A stretch of 64,000 bases of DNA from Epiperipatus broadwayi (lineage: Eukaryota > Onychophora > Udeonychophora > Euonychophora > Peripatidae): assembly GCA_028023455.1 (NCBI GenBank), contig JAQFVV010012490.1:4714576-4778575 (forward strand), given 5' to 3'. The position numbers were made by a program, and so were the translations under genes. A model generated the notes under the pieces. The model was not told where the DNA came from. It made no database searches and worked only from the letters and a program-made list of their open reading frames with translations. Below are positions 48,181-60,373 of the stretch, piece after piece (the stretch's first letter is position 1; each line of letters opens with the position of its first letter).

Positions 48181-48717
48181 AATTGCTAAAATGAAAATTT
48201 TATATTTAAAAAGTTAACACCACTCCATCAGTTTTTTTTGTTAGTGTGAATATATAATGAGGTTAAATATGTGAAGTAAAGCAAAAAAAAAAATTTCTAA
48301 TTAGTACAGTTTTGTCATGGCCAGTCACCATATTGTTTTCGTATAAAGTATATAGTGTCGATGTGGGCAGAAGTGTCAAATAAATACCCATCCGCCCACC
48401 ATTAAAATAGCTTTTGTACTTTATATTATTTTAGTATTGCTTAAATGTGAGCAATTTTGATATAATAATTTTTTGAAATATAGCATACAAATGGCAGTGT
48501 TAATATTTAGTAAAAATTAAAAATAGATAATGGAATTTTTTCCCCATTTTGGTATAAATTTTTGTATAGATCTAATAGTTGCTAACAAATTTTTTCCATT
48601 AATAGGAATTTTTTCATAGATCTAAAGTTGTTAATTTAATTGACACGTGTCATAGAACGATGTCACCAAAGAGTTTTTTTCACTTTCTCTGTGTTTCATT
48701 TCTTTATATATATATAT
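48181..48717. other. Unassigned; contains a 12-bp E-box palindrome
   Basis: Nothing coding is visible. TGACACGTGTCA at 48641-48652 is a perfect palindrome with a CACGTG core. The stretch ends in an (AT)n tract at 48704-48717. Confidence 0.4.
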
Positions 48718-50755
48718 TGTAACGATATATAAATATGTTGTTACATTAAATTGAAATAAAAACTTTAAAGTTCGCAAATAAGAGTAAAAAACTAAACGCT
48801 AAAATTAAAAATGTTTGTTATACGTATATACATTCGCACAGATGCTAAACTTTAAAAATATTTTTTTCATAAACAAAAAAAAAAGTATTTGAACGTATTT
48901 TTTTAAATAAAAAATACAAGATTGAAATATAAAAATATTTTAATAAAAAAAATAACGTAAGTTAAAATAAAAACAGGTATTAATTAATTCCTGTAATCTG
49001 TAAATGGAAATGATTGTTTATTAATTATCTAAAAGCTGTGTAATTAAAAAGTCAGATGAAAAGTTAGATAAGAGAAGAAAGAAATTTTAGCTTGACCAAT
49101 GGAAGCACTAAGCCTTGGCTTGGACCCTAACGAAAGTGATAGACTAGTGACGTTTTGTTCATTGAATCCTTGTGGATAATATAAAAAGGGAAATACAGTT
49201 TTTCTGAGAGTTCCAGCGTTGTGTGTTTGAGAGATGTGGTATGACGCACATACCACACTCTATAAAAAAAAATGAAAAGACTGTGATACCTTGAACCAGC
49301 TATTGCCATCTCCAGAACATTACCTTCCAATGGAGGCGTCACGGGAATTGAAAGCAGAGGCCTGGACTCTTATACCATAAGCTATATGAAATGAACAATT
49401 GTTAAAATCAATCAAGAACTTTCGTCAAGTTTTACAAATTGATAAACAAGCCAACTGAAATGTTAAAACGGACTCTTATCTGACTTTTGTAAGTTTTTAA
49501 ATCAAATTAATAATGTTTAATTTTATATGTTTTCCGATTGATAAACATCATTTTCATTTTTTTTTTCTTATTGTAAAGATTATTTAAATATATGAAATTT
49601 AAGTTGTTTATAGATGCTTGCATGGATTCGTTTGCGGTTAATTATATTTTGGTTTTCATATTTGATCAAAATATATAGACATTCGATAAATAATGATACC
49701 TTACGGTGAGTATCTAAAATGTATTTATTCGGATGTCTTTTAAGTTATTGGTGACAACGCAAGTATCTTATGGTGAATACTATTGGGTTACTTATAAGTT
49801 TCCCTCTGCGATTGTCGGTATCAATAATTTTGTATTTTGATTGTTTATGTTTATTTTGAAATGTTTTTGACCGTGGAATCTATGTAATCGATCTATACTC
49901 AACATTTTTAAACAAATCTGTGCGAACGTATTTAAATGTTAAAATTAAGTCGGGCGTGAATGGCTATATAGTTTGTAAAGTTATATTAAGGGAGGGTAAT
50001 CTTAGGTTATTCATTTCGTAGTTGAATTGGTTCAATGGATTGGATATATTTGTGTAATTAGTAGATGTAGTATGAGGTCCGCTACGGGCAGGATTATAGA
50101 TATACGCCACACACCCTCTGTTTGCCTATGGATGGGTTTGTAAGTCGGCAGAAGACTGCAGTCCATTCCTATGGAGTTTTTTGTTTATTGATCTACTTGC
50201 CAACAGATGTCACATTCCTGTTGGTGGAGAGTCAATCTCTTCTCTATTTCTACTTATTGTTCAGATGTACATTCCTGACAATATAGTATTTTGTGTTGTC
50301 ATATCATGCTACATTGAATACATGAATGTATCAGATGGATTGGCACCAGTTGATTGCGAAATTTGTTGCCTAAGGTTAAATCAGGGAAGAATATTTTCTT
50401 TTCAAATGCAGACCTATGTAGTCCATTCATACTCAACCCTCTAAATAAATAGTAAACTCATTATTTGCAATCTACTTAAATTTAGAATTAAAGATCAATA
50501 TAAAAATATAAAATGTTAAACTTATTCCTCAAAATTTAAATATTATTTTATATGTGCGTAAATAAATATTTTTATATGTTAATTTCTGGCAGTGGCTTTT
50601 ACTCTTTGATATTTAAGATATAAATTAAGATATAGATTTTTATCTCTGCGTCTCCACTGAGCTAGTGACTTGGGATAACGATCGGAATATTTAAATAAAG
50701 TGGAATCTTAACAGCGTGTATCTGCCTACTTTATAAATTTTTCTAGGCTCAAATG
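48718..50755 (+). mobile_element. Probable LTR, family 4
   Basis: The unit starts TGTAACG directly after (AT)n. A promoter-like cluster follows (listed separately) and the right edge is set by a primer-binding-site-like string at 50762. Its 49.92-50.44 kb part recurs inverted at 3575-4090, so it is a repeat. The second LTR is not in the window, and the right boundary is approximate. The 87-codon frame 50181-50444 lies in the part shared with 3.6-4.0 kb and is broken there. Confidence 0.4.
49096..49222 (+). promoter_or_regulatory. Promoter-like cluster in LTR family 4
   Basis: CCAAT at 49096, TGACGT (a CRE half) at 49148 and TATAAAAAGG at 49190 are in the order and spacing of an RNA polymerase II promoter, with a start expected near 49215-49222. 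Slightly downstream GTGGTATG and CATACCAC form a hairpin with a 5-base loop (49237-49257). Confidence 0.5.
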
Positions 50756-50761
50756 CCTAGA

Positions 50762-50779
50762 TGGCGCCCTTGTAGTGCA
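50762..50779 (+). promoter_or_regulatory. Primer-binding-site-like sequence, family 4
   Basis: TGGCGCCCTTGTAGTGCAG follows CCTAGA. It resembles the TGGCGC start and the downstream TGTGCAGTAG of element 1's site. It could be coincidental because the matching LTR end is unclear. Confidence 0.35.
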
Positions 50780-51421
50780 GATATTGTTTTTGTGGTTAGA
50801 TTCGATCTTCACTTGCATTCCGATTGGTACAATATAATGAATAATTATAATCATGCAAATTTTTTTTTTCATTTTTAATTTTGCAATTACATTTCCTCGC
50901 AAATAATATATAATTATAAGTTTTTTTTAATAACATCAAACTTAATTTTCAACTTGACAATAGTAAATGTGTGTATGTTTGTTTTAAGATATATAAATAT
51001 ATATATTATTTTGTGTAACATAAATGTCAGCCACCTTTAGTTAAAAATTTTTTTTCAGTTCGGATTATGTGATTGGAATCATTTATTGAGTAACCATTTG
51101 GTGAAAACCTTTTTTTAGTAACTGTTTGTTGAAGACCTTTTTTTTAGTAACTGTTAGGTGAAGACCCCTTACATTTCAGAGTTCTGGATTGCTGAGTAGC
51201 CTGAAATAATAGGTCTACATCTGCAATCATTGTTTCCTCATTATATTTGAGACCAGCATTTACTAGCCTGAAATAATAGGAGTATGTGGTCTGCAATATG
51301 ATGAATCTTTCATAATAAAATTATGTACATGATAATAAAAGAAATATTTATATAGGTATATCTGTTTGTATATTTATATGTTGTCATATATATGCTTATT
51401 TAGTGAAGTATATATTCATAT
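50780..51421. repeat. Spacer with two short tandem repeats
   Basis: At 51088-51170 'agtaactgtttgttgaagac' and two variants recur at about 36-40 bases. At 51190-51295 'tagcctgaaataatagg' recurs in two units of about 70-80 bases. The remainder is AT-rich with no match. Confidence 0.6.
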
Positions 51422-51456
51422 TGAAGCAGATGATCTGATGCTCAGATCCTGCTTCA
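51422..51456 (+). other. Terminal palindrome of repeat E (copy 1)
   Basis: TGAAGCAGATGATCTGA pairs with TCAGATCCTGCTTCA around TGC. It has the same design as the palindrome at 44674 and the same CACAGCC continuation. Confidence 0.75.
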
Positions 51457-51653
51457 CAGCCCACATCCAATCTCCTACTATCTAACTATGTTCAAACCTG
51501 TCCGTACGCATGTGTATATATTTATAAATATGTATATTTATTTATGCTTTAGTATTGTAACATAAATCATGTAGATATTTATATACCTTAATCTAAAACC
51601 ATTTTAATAAATAAATATTTAATCTTATTTTCATGTGTATACATGTGTAAATG

Positions 51654-51657
<4 letters not shown>

Positions 51658-51737
<80 letters not shown>
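51658..51737. repeat. Long (AT)n microsatellite
   Basis: About 40 uninterrupted AT repeats, absent from copy 2 of repeat E, so the expansion followed the copying. Confidence 0.95.
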
Positions 51738-51740
<3 letters not shown>

Positions 51741-52865
51741 TGTAGGAGATTGCTGACAAATTATTGAAAATTATGTTATATATAAATTGTATTTAAAATC
51801 ATATATGAAACTCATTATTTTTCTATATTTGATTCAGCAGTCAGAAATGATGCAATTCTTTTAAAAAGTTTCTTGAAAACAATTACCCGGAAAAGCCCAT
51901 TAGCTAAAAGTAAAAGATTACAATTTTGTAATAGTAAATAAACCCATTAGTGGAAATTTTGTCCATGCCAGCTTGTTTTAAAATCATAAGACTTATTTTA
52001 AAACAATCGTTCAAGAAACAGATAACAGAATTGCATTGTTTCAAAAGTCGTACAAGATAAGAAAGGATCCGGTCAGCCAATTTTAGCTGTATGTTAAGTG
52101 CTTAAAATGCCTCAGGTCCAGTAGTAGTTGCTATGCTATATCACCAAAATAGAAGTATAAACACTGCTGGATTTGAATCCAAAGGGGAGGAAGACAACCA
52201 AAATATGATGATGCCCAACCAAATCCATGTCAATTTTAATTTTCACCCAATGTGCCATGAGTTGGGAAAATTACACCTTCCCCTCTGTTCCAATATGCTT
52301 TTTCCATAACGAAACTCTGTATCCCATACTAATGAACTCTAAATGTATGCCGATAAAGTAAATGCTACCTATCATGTCGTATTTAAACCCTAGATCTAGT
52401 GAACGAATGATGATGAACATTATTCGCATCAAGGTAAAAGAACTTTAGCCTTCTTTATAATCCTGATGCTCTGTTCTGATACTATACTTAAATGTTTTTC
52501 TATTGTATAACTCTATATAACTGATCCTTATTAAGTCTCTTTTAATATACTTTCTCTTTATTTCCATGCGGCAAATAATTCTAGTTAATATGTTTATGTA
52601 TTTATGTTTTTTTTTTAAATGCCAATAATAATTTCCAAGATCGCTAACATATACTTTATTCTAGTTTTTTTACCTTGTACTTATGGGGTAATTAAGAATG
52701 TAAATTAATTAAAAACAAGTCTTAAGTCAACTTGTGCAGGTGTTTGTGATTTTGGAAAATAAAGTCATTAAATTATAAAAATTTCCTATAGAAAACAGAT
52801 CAACATCTGTTTTCATAAAATGTTTATTTTTTTTCTCTCTAAATAATAATGTGCTATTTTAACTT

Positions 52866-52871
52866 TAATGT

Positions 52872-52913
<42 letters not shown>

Positions 52914-52928
52914 ACATTATAATATGTT

Positions 52929-52963
<35 letters not shown>

Positions 52964-52974
52964 CCAACATATTA
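52866..52974. repeat. Two adjacent (AT)n hairpins with private arms
   Basis: Hairpin one (52866-52919) has arms TAATGTATC/GATACATTA around (AT)n. Hairpin two (52920-52974) has arms TAATATGTTGG/CCAACATATTA around another (AT)n. They are contiguous. The 60-codon open frame 52849-53031 is a translation of this tract and not a gene. Confidence 0.9.
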
Positions 52975-54289
52975 CCACCATCCCAGTTATTTATATATCA
53001 TTTTATTTACTTTCATAAAGGCATTTATTAACCGAGATTGATATTTATGAAATGTGTGGGGAGTTATGAATAACTTAAAGTAAAAAAAGGAGGGGATTCT
53101 TTATATCTTAAAATTATATATTTAATTAAATCTATCATCCATGCCTGCTTAGTAATTAATTCTCACTATTACACAGGGTATTCTCTAATTTATGGGTATT
53201 AAATAAGTAAGTTTGTCTATAAAGCTATTTATGCTTCATTCTTCTGAAGCATTGCATGCATACAGGCCATTTCGTTTTATATATATATTCATGCTTCTCT
53301 CTAACATGGAGGTATTCGCTAAGTGGAATCCCATCATCATTCTCAATGTCCTTGAACCAGGCTGTAAAACTGCCCTGGGGACATCTTTGGTTGTATGTGC
53401 ATGCTTAATATGGGGATCACTCTGGAAAAACCAGCCCAATAAATTCATCACTGACCACTCTTCATTTCTAAAACTGATCCTGCCAGCATTTGCAGAAAAA
53501 ATCAGTAATTCTCATCCCATAAACTTCATGAAGCACACTCCAGGATCCATAATTGGACCACCCAGACTGTCACCATGCACATACTGCTTTTCATCACATT
53601 TCTAGTAAACCCATGAACATCCATAAGCCGTAGTAATGTGACTTTGCTAAAATAGACATCTATGCCCATTAGTTAACATACACATCATTGTGACAAACTT
53701 ATTATTAATATAAATATTCATTAGCTGTATGACACATCTGCCACTTTATAAACCAATTTAACAGTTATATTCTATAAAGATGTAATATTTGATTGTTAAA
53801 CTATTCTCATGCAAATCGGTTAAATGCTATTTTCATTTCTCTGGGGATGGAATAGTATCTTAATAATATGTTTCTCATAGTGCTAATTCTGTAATATATT
53901 TATTATTGGCATTGCTGCAAGTATAAGTAATGTTATTATAAAATCTGAATCCTGATGTGTAAATCAAAAAGAATCTTAATTATAAAACCCCTAATTATAT
54001 AATATTTATGAGGCTAGTGTCTGATAAATAATCATGATAAATAATCAGACACATTTATTTATGCTGTTAATACAATAAATATTAAAATATATACTTTATC
54101 AGATCATTGCTTTCTTTTATTTAAGTTATTATTAAGTTATAAATTATGCCAATAATGACTAGATGATCTCTGCTAAAATACATAATTAATATGCAAGGTC
54201 ATGAGCCTTTGTGGCTCCTAAAGTATAGTTCATTTTTAAGTTAGTCTATCATTAAACTTAGCTTAGAGTCTTTTTGTGTCTCCAGTGAA
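52975..54289. other. Unassigned stretch with two overlapping antisense frames
   Basis: I recognise no gene. Around 53213-53605 composition is less AT-rich and both strands stay open (130 codons forward, 71 codons reverse at 53236-53451). The reverse frame has FQSDPHIKHAHTTKDV, which faintly recalls the FQQDN-PKHT motif of Tc1-type transposases, but the flanking motifs do not follow, so this is not a call. A 9-base-arm palindrome (GTGTCTGAT..ATCAGACAC) lies at about 54016-54050. Confidence 0.2.
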
Positions 54290-54600
54290 CGATTCTGGCA
54301 GTGAGAAATGAAATTAGATCAATATCATCAGGATTGTTGCTCATAAGTTGATAGATCTGGGAGATAGGCAAATAGGGCAGAATTCATGAGTGTTCCTGAC
54401 TTATATATCTTGTGCACGATTGGATTCTAGGTACTTTTGCCTAGATGCTAGATCTTGTTTGTTACATGAACATACAAATCCAACCGGTACAGATTTTTTC
54501 CCCCGGTTTGGTGCCGAATGTGGGGCTTCGAATATAGACACTCACATACCTGAGATAGTAGTAGATAGGGATAAAAATAATATATTTTTTTCATAGTGAT
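54290..54600 (+). repeat. LTR end and leader fragment of a family-3-like element
   Basis: It matches the start of the 47.34-48.18 kb array before a T-run and CCCCCGG. TTGGTGCCGAATGTGGGGCT at 54501-54520 resembles element 3's primer-binding site. The following 'cacatacctgagat' is also found downstream of element 3's site (36111). So an LTR probably ends near 54480-54500. Its beginning was not found. Confidence 0.5.
54502..54519 (+). promoter_or_regulatory. Primer-binding-site-like sequence
   Basis: TGGTGCCGAATGTGGGGC differs from element 3's site at four positions and is followed by the same leader motif. Confidence 0.5.
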
Positions 54601-57375
54601 ATTGAATATATATATGTGTAAAGAAAAAAAATTTTTTCTTCTTCTTGGTTCATACACCCAGCTTAAAAATTTTTTGAATATTGGTACACATTCTCTGCAA
54701 GTCATTAGTATAAGTATAAATATTTTTTGGTATTGTACCAGTAGAGAAAACACCACCACCTAAACTGCAAGTCAGATCCAAACTCAGCTAAACCAAACTG
54801 AATTCAAACCTAACTTACCATTTCAGATTAGTAGAAATCGATGGCACAGTGCTATGTGCCAAGAAACTAGCTCAATGGCTGGTGAGGATTAGAGACCCCT
54901 GAACTGACACTAATATCGGATAATAAATTAACTAAGATAATTTTAAATCAAATCATATGTATATGTTAAGGTTGCCAACACAGACAGCAAGACTTAATAT
55001 TAAATAATTATTGAATAAGAGAATTAAGAACTAAGAAACCAAGTGTGTTTAGAAAATATTTAATAATAATAGTTTGTTTTGTTTGAATTTTAAATAATGT
55101 TTATATTAATTAATTCTAGTCCTTAAACAAAGTTTATAATTATAACAAGAGTGGCGGTCCTTATTATATGCCAATGAGTATTACACAATATTTTGGAATT
55201 CTATGTCTATGCCCCCAACAAGAAAATAAAGGCAGATAAAGGTATTCATTTGTAAAGGACATTATTACTCTAATGTTATATGAAAGAATGTGAGATTCAT
55301 TTTCACATTCACAAATCCATTCATGAAGAGCAAGATACATATTTAAGGCATAACTTTAATCTTTATTAGAAAACTTATTTACTTTGAGACAACTGAGAAT
55401 TTGTCAACTTTAATTGAAATCACTTCATCATGAATTACGAGCATTAGAGTGGGCTTTATTGGAACAGAGAGGTAACACTGCTGATGAATTATGAGCTATA
55501 AAATGAAATGGAAAGACAATAGCTGGTCGATGATCTAAGTTCTATGGTGGCTTGCATTTCACAAGTCTTACTGCCTTTTGACTATGAGCCTTTGGTGTTC
55601 CAAATATAATATGAACAGGAGAGAAAGTGCTTTTTTCCTCAATAATTTAAAATAACAAATATTATCACCAACAAGACTAATGGAGTGGAAGATTGCCCTA
55701 TGTCAGCAACATTCGAAGATGATGATGTGAGAGTCACCATTTGAATAATAAAACCCAATTATAGAATGCTCTATGTGATGACTTCATCAAATTAATTAAA
55801 ATCACACAAGCTTTTAACTAAAACCATTTTAAAGCATTATAAAATTATATTAATCATGCCTCAAATATCATACCTTCCTGAATCTTAATAGAAAATAACA
55901 GAAAGTTGAATTAGAATATATTTATTTGATTCCTTTATCGGCCCTTTTGCAAAAAAAAAAACATTTTAAGATTATATATGAATAAATACACATTGGTGAA
56001 TACGAGAAAATAGGTGGGGCATAGATTAGAAATGGAGCTAATAATTTGTTATTAGCCAATTATAAAAATAGCAAATATTTAATAATTTTTTTCAACTCGA
56101 TAATTGATAGAATGGTAAATCTAGTTCTAATGGACGAGAATTATTATCAGATTTAATATTATATTTTCTGCGTAAGGCAAATAGAACAAAGGAGTTTATT
56201 GAGTCAAAAGATTATTGGCATATAATTAAAAATAAATGACATTAATAAATCACACAAAATATATGTATTGTATAGTAAACCGCCATAGTAAGGAAGAAAA
56301 GTTAAAGACTAGAGGTTGAGAGAATTACGATATAATTTACAATAGCATAAATAAAAGATTTTATAAAGATTATTACATTATAAATGAGAAGAGCTCTTAA
56401 AGGGAGTGTAAAGTAAAGTTTGGAAACTGGCCAGAAAGCTTAAGGTTCATTATGGAAATATATTACCCATTTCTTCCAGGGCTGGTTCCCTTAGTTTACA
56501 CATCTGGGTGAGGAAAATGTAGGCACGCATTTAGTTGATTACTTGAATAGCATTTTATTTGATTTTGGCAACATGATTGGTCCAGAAAGGATTTACCAGC
56601 TTCATTGAAGACCTTCAGGGGACTTCAGAAACCGTAGCCAGATTCCTGATGTTTTAGCCCTTCACCATGATCGAAACACTATTTAAATTTATGATTTTTA
56701 AATGCATAGAGTTTACTGCATTTCTCTACAACAAAAATGTCTTTTCCCCTCCAAACTTTTCAGAGCTCTATATACTGTATTGGATGCCTTCAGGCTAGTG
56801 CTTCTTTCATTATCAATGCCACAAAATCTACTAGTTGTTTTTAGATACATTCCTTCTATAAGACTTTCAAACTCATTAACTTGAATTCATTTTCTAATTA
56901 GAAAATGAATTCTTAAAATCAGAAAATGATTTTAATTAGGAAATCCTTACATTTTAAAATACTTATCTTTTTTTCTAATTAATAAAACTTTAACCATTGT
57001 TTTGGAAAGGGAAAATCTGAAAGCTTATCGAAAGAATGTAGCTTTTAATCATTAAAAATTTAACAAATTATTTAAAAGTGAAATAAACATTCCCGACGCA
57101 ATGAAACTTTTGAACAATTATATATATTTAAATATTTACAAATATATACACACAATCCACACAGTTATAATATATATAAATTCATGAATAATTCTATCAT
57201 GAATTTATTAATAGAATTGATCAATTTAAATCTGAAACGAATTAATTTTAATACACTTTTATAAAATAAATTTTTCTTTATGGAAATTAGCGTGGATTGA
57301 ACGTATAAAGCTCCATTGCATCAGAAATTTAAGGTTAGTACTAGGGGTTTGAAGTGGACTTATGGCTAGATGTCA
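54601..57375. other. Unassigned, possibly interior of the 54.5-kb element
   Basis: No domain or duplicate was recognised. A perfect 30-base palindrome with EcoRI ends (GAATTCATTTTCTAA and its complement) lies at 56883-56912, and a 12-base-arm hairpin (ATAAATTCATGA) at about 57177-57210. The open frame at 56702-56884 shows no features. Confidence 0.35.
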
Positions 57376-57410
57376 TGAAGATAGGATCGAACTCAGATCC
57401 GACTGCTTCA
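57376..57410 (-). other. Terminal-type palindrome, isolated copy
   Basis: On the reverse strand TGAAGCAGTCGGATCTGA faces a TCGATCCTATCTTCA arm, preceded by 'gtatatac'. It has the design of the palindromes that open repeats K and E, but the sequence that follows on the reverse strand is unrelated to either. Confidence 0.55.
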
Positions 57411-57504
57411 GTATATACATAAAAATATATTTTGCCAGTAAATAGTATTGTTATATACACAATATTTTTTTTCTTTCATAATAATTTTATCATTTTGCAA
57501 ATCT

Positions 57505-58365
57505 ATAAAAGAAATAAAATAGTGGCAGTTCTGTTTTTTTTTTTACCTTTCATGTTTATAATGAAATATAAAGAAGTATATGCTCTAACTAATAATAATG
57601 TTTTATATAGTGTTTCTGTTCCTTTTCCATAAATATTAATTACATGTATAATCCTTGTGAGTCTTAAAAGAAGTAAAAAGAAGTGACAGCTTTTAAGGGG
57701 CTTTTACCTTCATATTAATAAAAGATAAAAAAAGTGCATTTTCATAATAATAATAAATCATGTTTTATAGTTTTTTTAATAAATGCTTTAAAATACATGT
57801 AAGATTCCCGTGAATAAAAGAGTGGCAGCTTTTAAAGAGCTCTTACTTTCATAAGATAAAGGAATGTGTTTTTCAAAAAAGTAAATAATGTTTTATATAA
57901 AATGTTTTGTATTCATAAACATGAAAATACATGTGGGATTCCCGTGAATAAAAAGGTGACAGCTTTTAAGGGGCCTCCACATTTATAATAAAATAAAAAA
58001 AAGTATGTGTTCTAAATAGTCATGTTTTATATATAATATTTTCCATAAATGATTTTAATAGCATAATATTTTAGAGTTTGCAGTGAGATAAAATAATGAC
58101 AGCTTTTAATGGACTTTCCCATTTAAAAATACAAAGATAAAGTAGTGGGTGTGCTAAATAGTAATAATGTTATATATAATAATTTTTTTTTTCATAAATG
58201 TTTTAAATATATATATATATATTTCCAAGTTTGAGAGAGAATTAAAATATTTCAAATAATTGCAAATATGCAGATTTTTTATTAATAATATTTATGCATA
58301 TATAACTGACTCAGATTAATGAAAGAAATAAAGTCATGGCAGCTTTTAAATACTTTCATTCCTTT
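57505..58365. repeat. Degenerate ~140-bp minisatellite
   Basis: 'gtggcagcttttaa' or 'gtgacagcttttaa' marks the units at about 57523, 57685, 57824, 57958, 58098 and 58338. Spacing is 134-162 except for the last, which spans two unit lengths. Units also share 'acatgtgggattcccgtgaa' and 'gttttatat'. The frame 57432-57632 is incidental. Confidence 0.75.
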
Positions 58366-59020
58366 ATATATAAATATTTGCTAAAGCTCTAATAATTTTT
58401 TTCTGTTATCATTGTTAAGCTGTCAGTGTATAACCATTAAGTATACATTTTAGAAAAGTGTACAAGCCAGTAATAGTGGATCATCTGGACAGACCACATA
58501 ACTCTACCCTTTTGGCTGGCACCCAGTAGCAATACCAAAATAAATTTGCCAATAGATGGTAGAGTTATTAGAATAACAGCATAGTTTAAAAGCAATGATT
58601 CATAATGCAAAAGTTATATAGTTTTTTTTCTTTTTATATAAAATGTATGTGTATCCATTTTATCAATGCAATTGATAATAATTCATTTTGTTAAGAAGTT
58701 TCAGGTGCTGGAGAACAACCAAAAAAACAACAACAATGAAGCAGAACAGAAAGAAGGCCAGGTAGAAAACATAATTATTTTATATATTTTTGTATTGAAA
58801 GGTTAGATCTAGGAACTAATATTAAAAGAAATAAAAGTCAGGCAGGATGGAGGTAGTTATAAGTAAAGATAAATTAGGTATGGGAGAATAGAGCAAAGGG
58901 GATGAGTGTGAGAATGGGGGAGGTGTTAATCCATAGTGAAATCAAAAAGAAAAAAGAACCATAAACTTATTTGTGTAGTTAGAAAATAAAATGTTTTTTT
59001 ATCTTAAACCTAATAGATGT
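58366..59020 (+). other. Possible leader of the 59-kb gag-like frame
   Basis: About 650 bases without a frame. 'gaagcagaacagaaagaagg' near 58738 recalls the 'agcagaacagaa' repeats in element 3's leader. No firm primer-binding site or LTR end is visible. Confidence 0.3.
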
Positions 59021-59927
59021 ATGGAGGGCAGTAGTGAGGAGGACATGGATCAGGGAAAGGCATTGAGGTCAGGCAAAATCATTTTGGAAAGTAATGACAA
59101 AACTAAGGAGGTCGAGAATCCAACTGTAACCATGGAAACAGTAAGATGGAAGTTGCAAAGAATGGAAAAGAGGTTTGAAAATTTGGAAGCAAAGATTGAA
59201 GATGAAAGCAGAAAGACAAAGGACTGGATGGTCACCATGTGGAACAACATGAATGCACCATAGTGATGAAGGTAGATAAGGTACAAACAGAGTGCCGACA
59301 GGAATGTGAGGATATTCATAACAAGTTTGATGGGAATCTGGAAGACCACAAGTACAAAATTAGGGTTGCCATACAGGAAATAAAAGGAGAACTTATAGAT
59401 GAGCAAAAGAAGCAAGATGCCACCTTTCATGTTTACATTGATAAAATGAGGGAAGAGATCAACAACATAAAGGAGGATAGGATAAGAATGGAGGAGAAAT
59501 CAGAAGATAAATCAGAGGCATCTGAACAGACTAGAATCAAGGTGAGAATAGAGGAAAAAGGAGTGGAGATAATTTCACATGGACCCCAGCCTACACCAGA
59601 CACTAGCACAGGAAAATCAAAACCCATTATATGTAGGGACAAGTAGACTCACCCATGTCACTGACAAAATGCATCCCATTCATGGAGAATCAAATTATTA
59701 TGGCAATACAGCCAAAGATGCCACCTTATATCCAGCAAATGATGGTGGGATGTTGGGTTAGGAAGATAGAGGAAATGGCCCAATTCCTCACCATCATTGA
59801 TTATTTGTATATCAGAACTGAACCAGTCAAATATCACTCAAGACCCTTGAGTCAACCATGTAGAGACCAACACAACTCATGGCAAAATGAACTGACTGTT
59901 AACAGAAAATATGAACTGCCAGATTGA
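59021..59927 (+). pseudogene. Broken coiled-coil gag-like frame
   Basis: A frame starts at the methionine at 59021 (MEGSSEEDMDQGKALRSGK..) and stops at 59263. A second, overlapping frame in another phase continues the same kind of sequence to 59646, and a third open piece runs to 59927. The first two pieces are strongly charged and heptad-like (RMEKRFENLEAKIEDESRKT and IDKMREEINNIKEDRIRMEE), as in the N-terminal part of the intact gag at 19.4 kb. The second piece ends Pro/Thr/Ser-rich. One frameshift near 59239-59263 and a stop at 59644-59646 break it. The third piece (IQQMMVGCWVRKIEEMAQFL) shows no known domain. A retroelement origin is inferred from composition and context. A broken host gene cannot be excluded. 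Confidence 0.45.
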
Positions 59928-60373
59928 GGGAGAAACTAAATAAATCTGAGCTGGATGGACAACAGATAGACAAAATGGATATATTAAATGACAAATGACC
60001 TTGGACTGCAGTTACAATATTTTATATAGATTTGTAATGTGTAATAGAGTTTATAAAGTCTTTGTAATGTGCAATATAGTTTTTTTTTTATGGTTTATTT
60101 GTTCGTATTTTATGCAAATCATAACTAATACAATAATAAGATGAAACATGCAATTTTAACATAAAGGTAATCTTAGAACATACGTGACAAAAGAATTTTT
60201 TTATTGTTATTAAGATAATTTTAGAAAACAAAGTCAGTTAGAGATAAATGAATTTTGCCCATGATACACGTCACCAATCTACTGGTTTTTCTTTAGTCAC
60301 CTAGACATCAAGTAAAAGATTTTTTTTCTATTTTTAAACATTTTTTCTTTTTTATTCATTAAGGTCAGGAAAA
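59928..60373. other. Unassigned AT-rich spacer
   Basis: It holds no gene, repeat or boundary motif that I can recognise. A short 'aaagtctttgtaatgt'-type duplication sits near 60030-60080. Confidence 0.4.

Larger units (their letters stand above)
51422..52815 (+). repeat. Repeat E, copy 1
   Basis: This block is a direct match of 60374-61730, begun by a palindrome and ended by the hairpin GAAAACAGAT-CAAC-ATCTGTTTTC (52791-52814). An (AT)n run of about 80 bases (51658-51737) is inserted relative to the other copy. Similarity stops at both hairpins. No coding frame is present. An LTR pair with the other copy is unlikely, because no primer-binding site follows and the flanks differ. Confidence 0.8.

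Noticed and set aside
53213-53605. 130-codon frame and an antisense frame with faint Tc1-transposase-like string
   Set aside because: Only one short string resembles the family, the neighbouring catalytic motifs are absent, and both strands are open, so no call is made.
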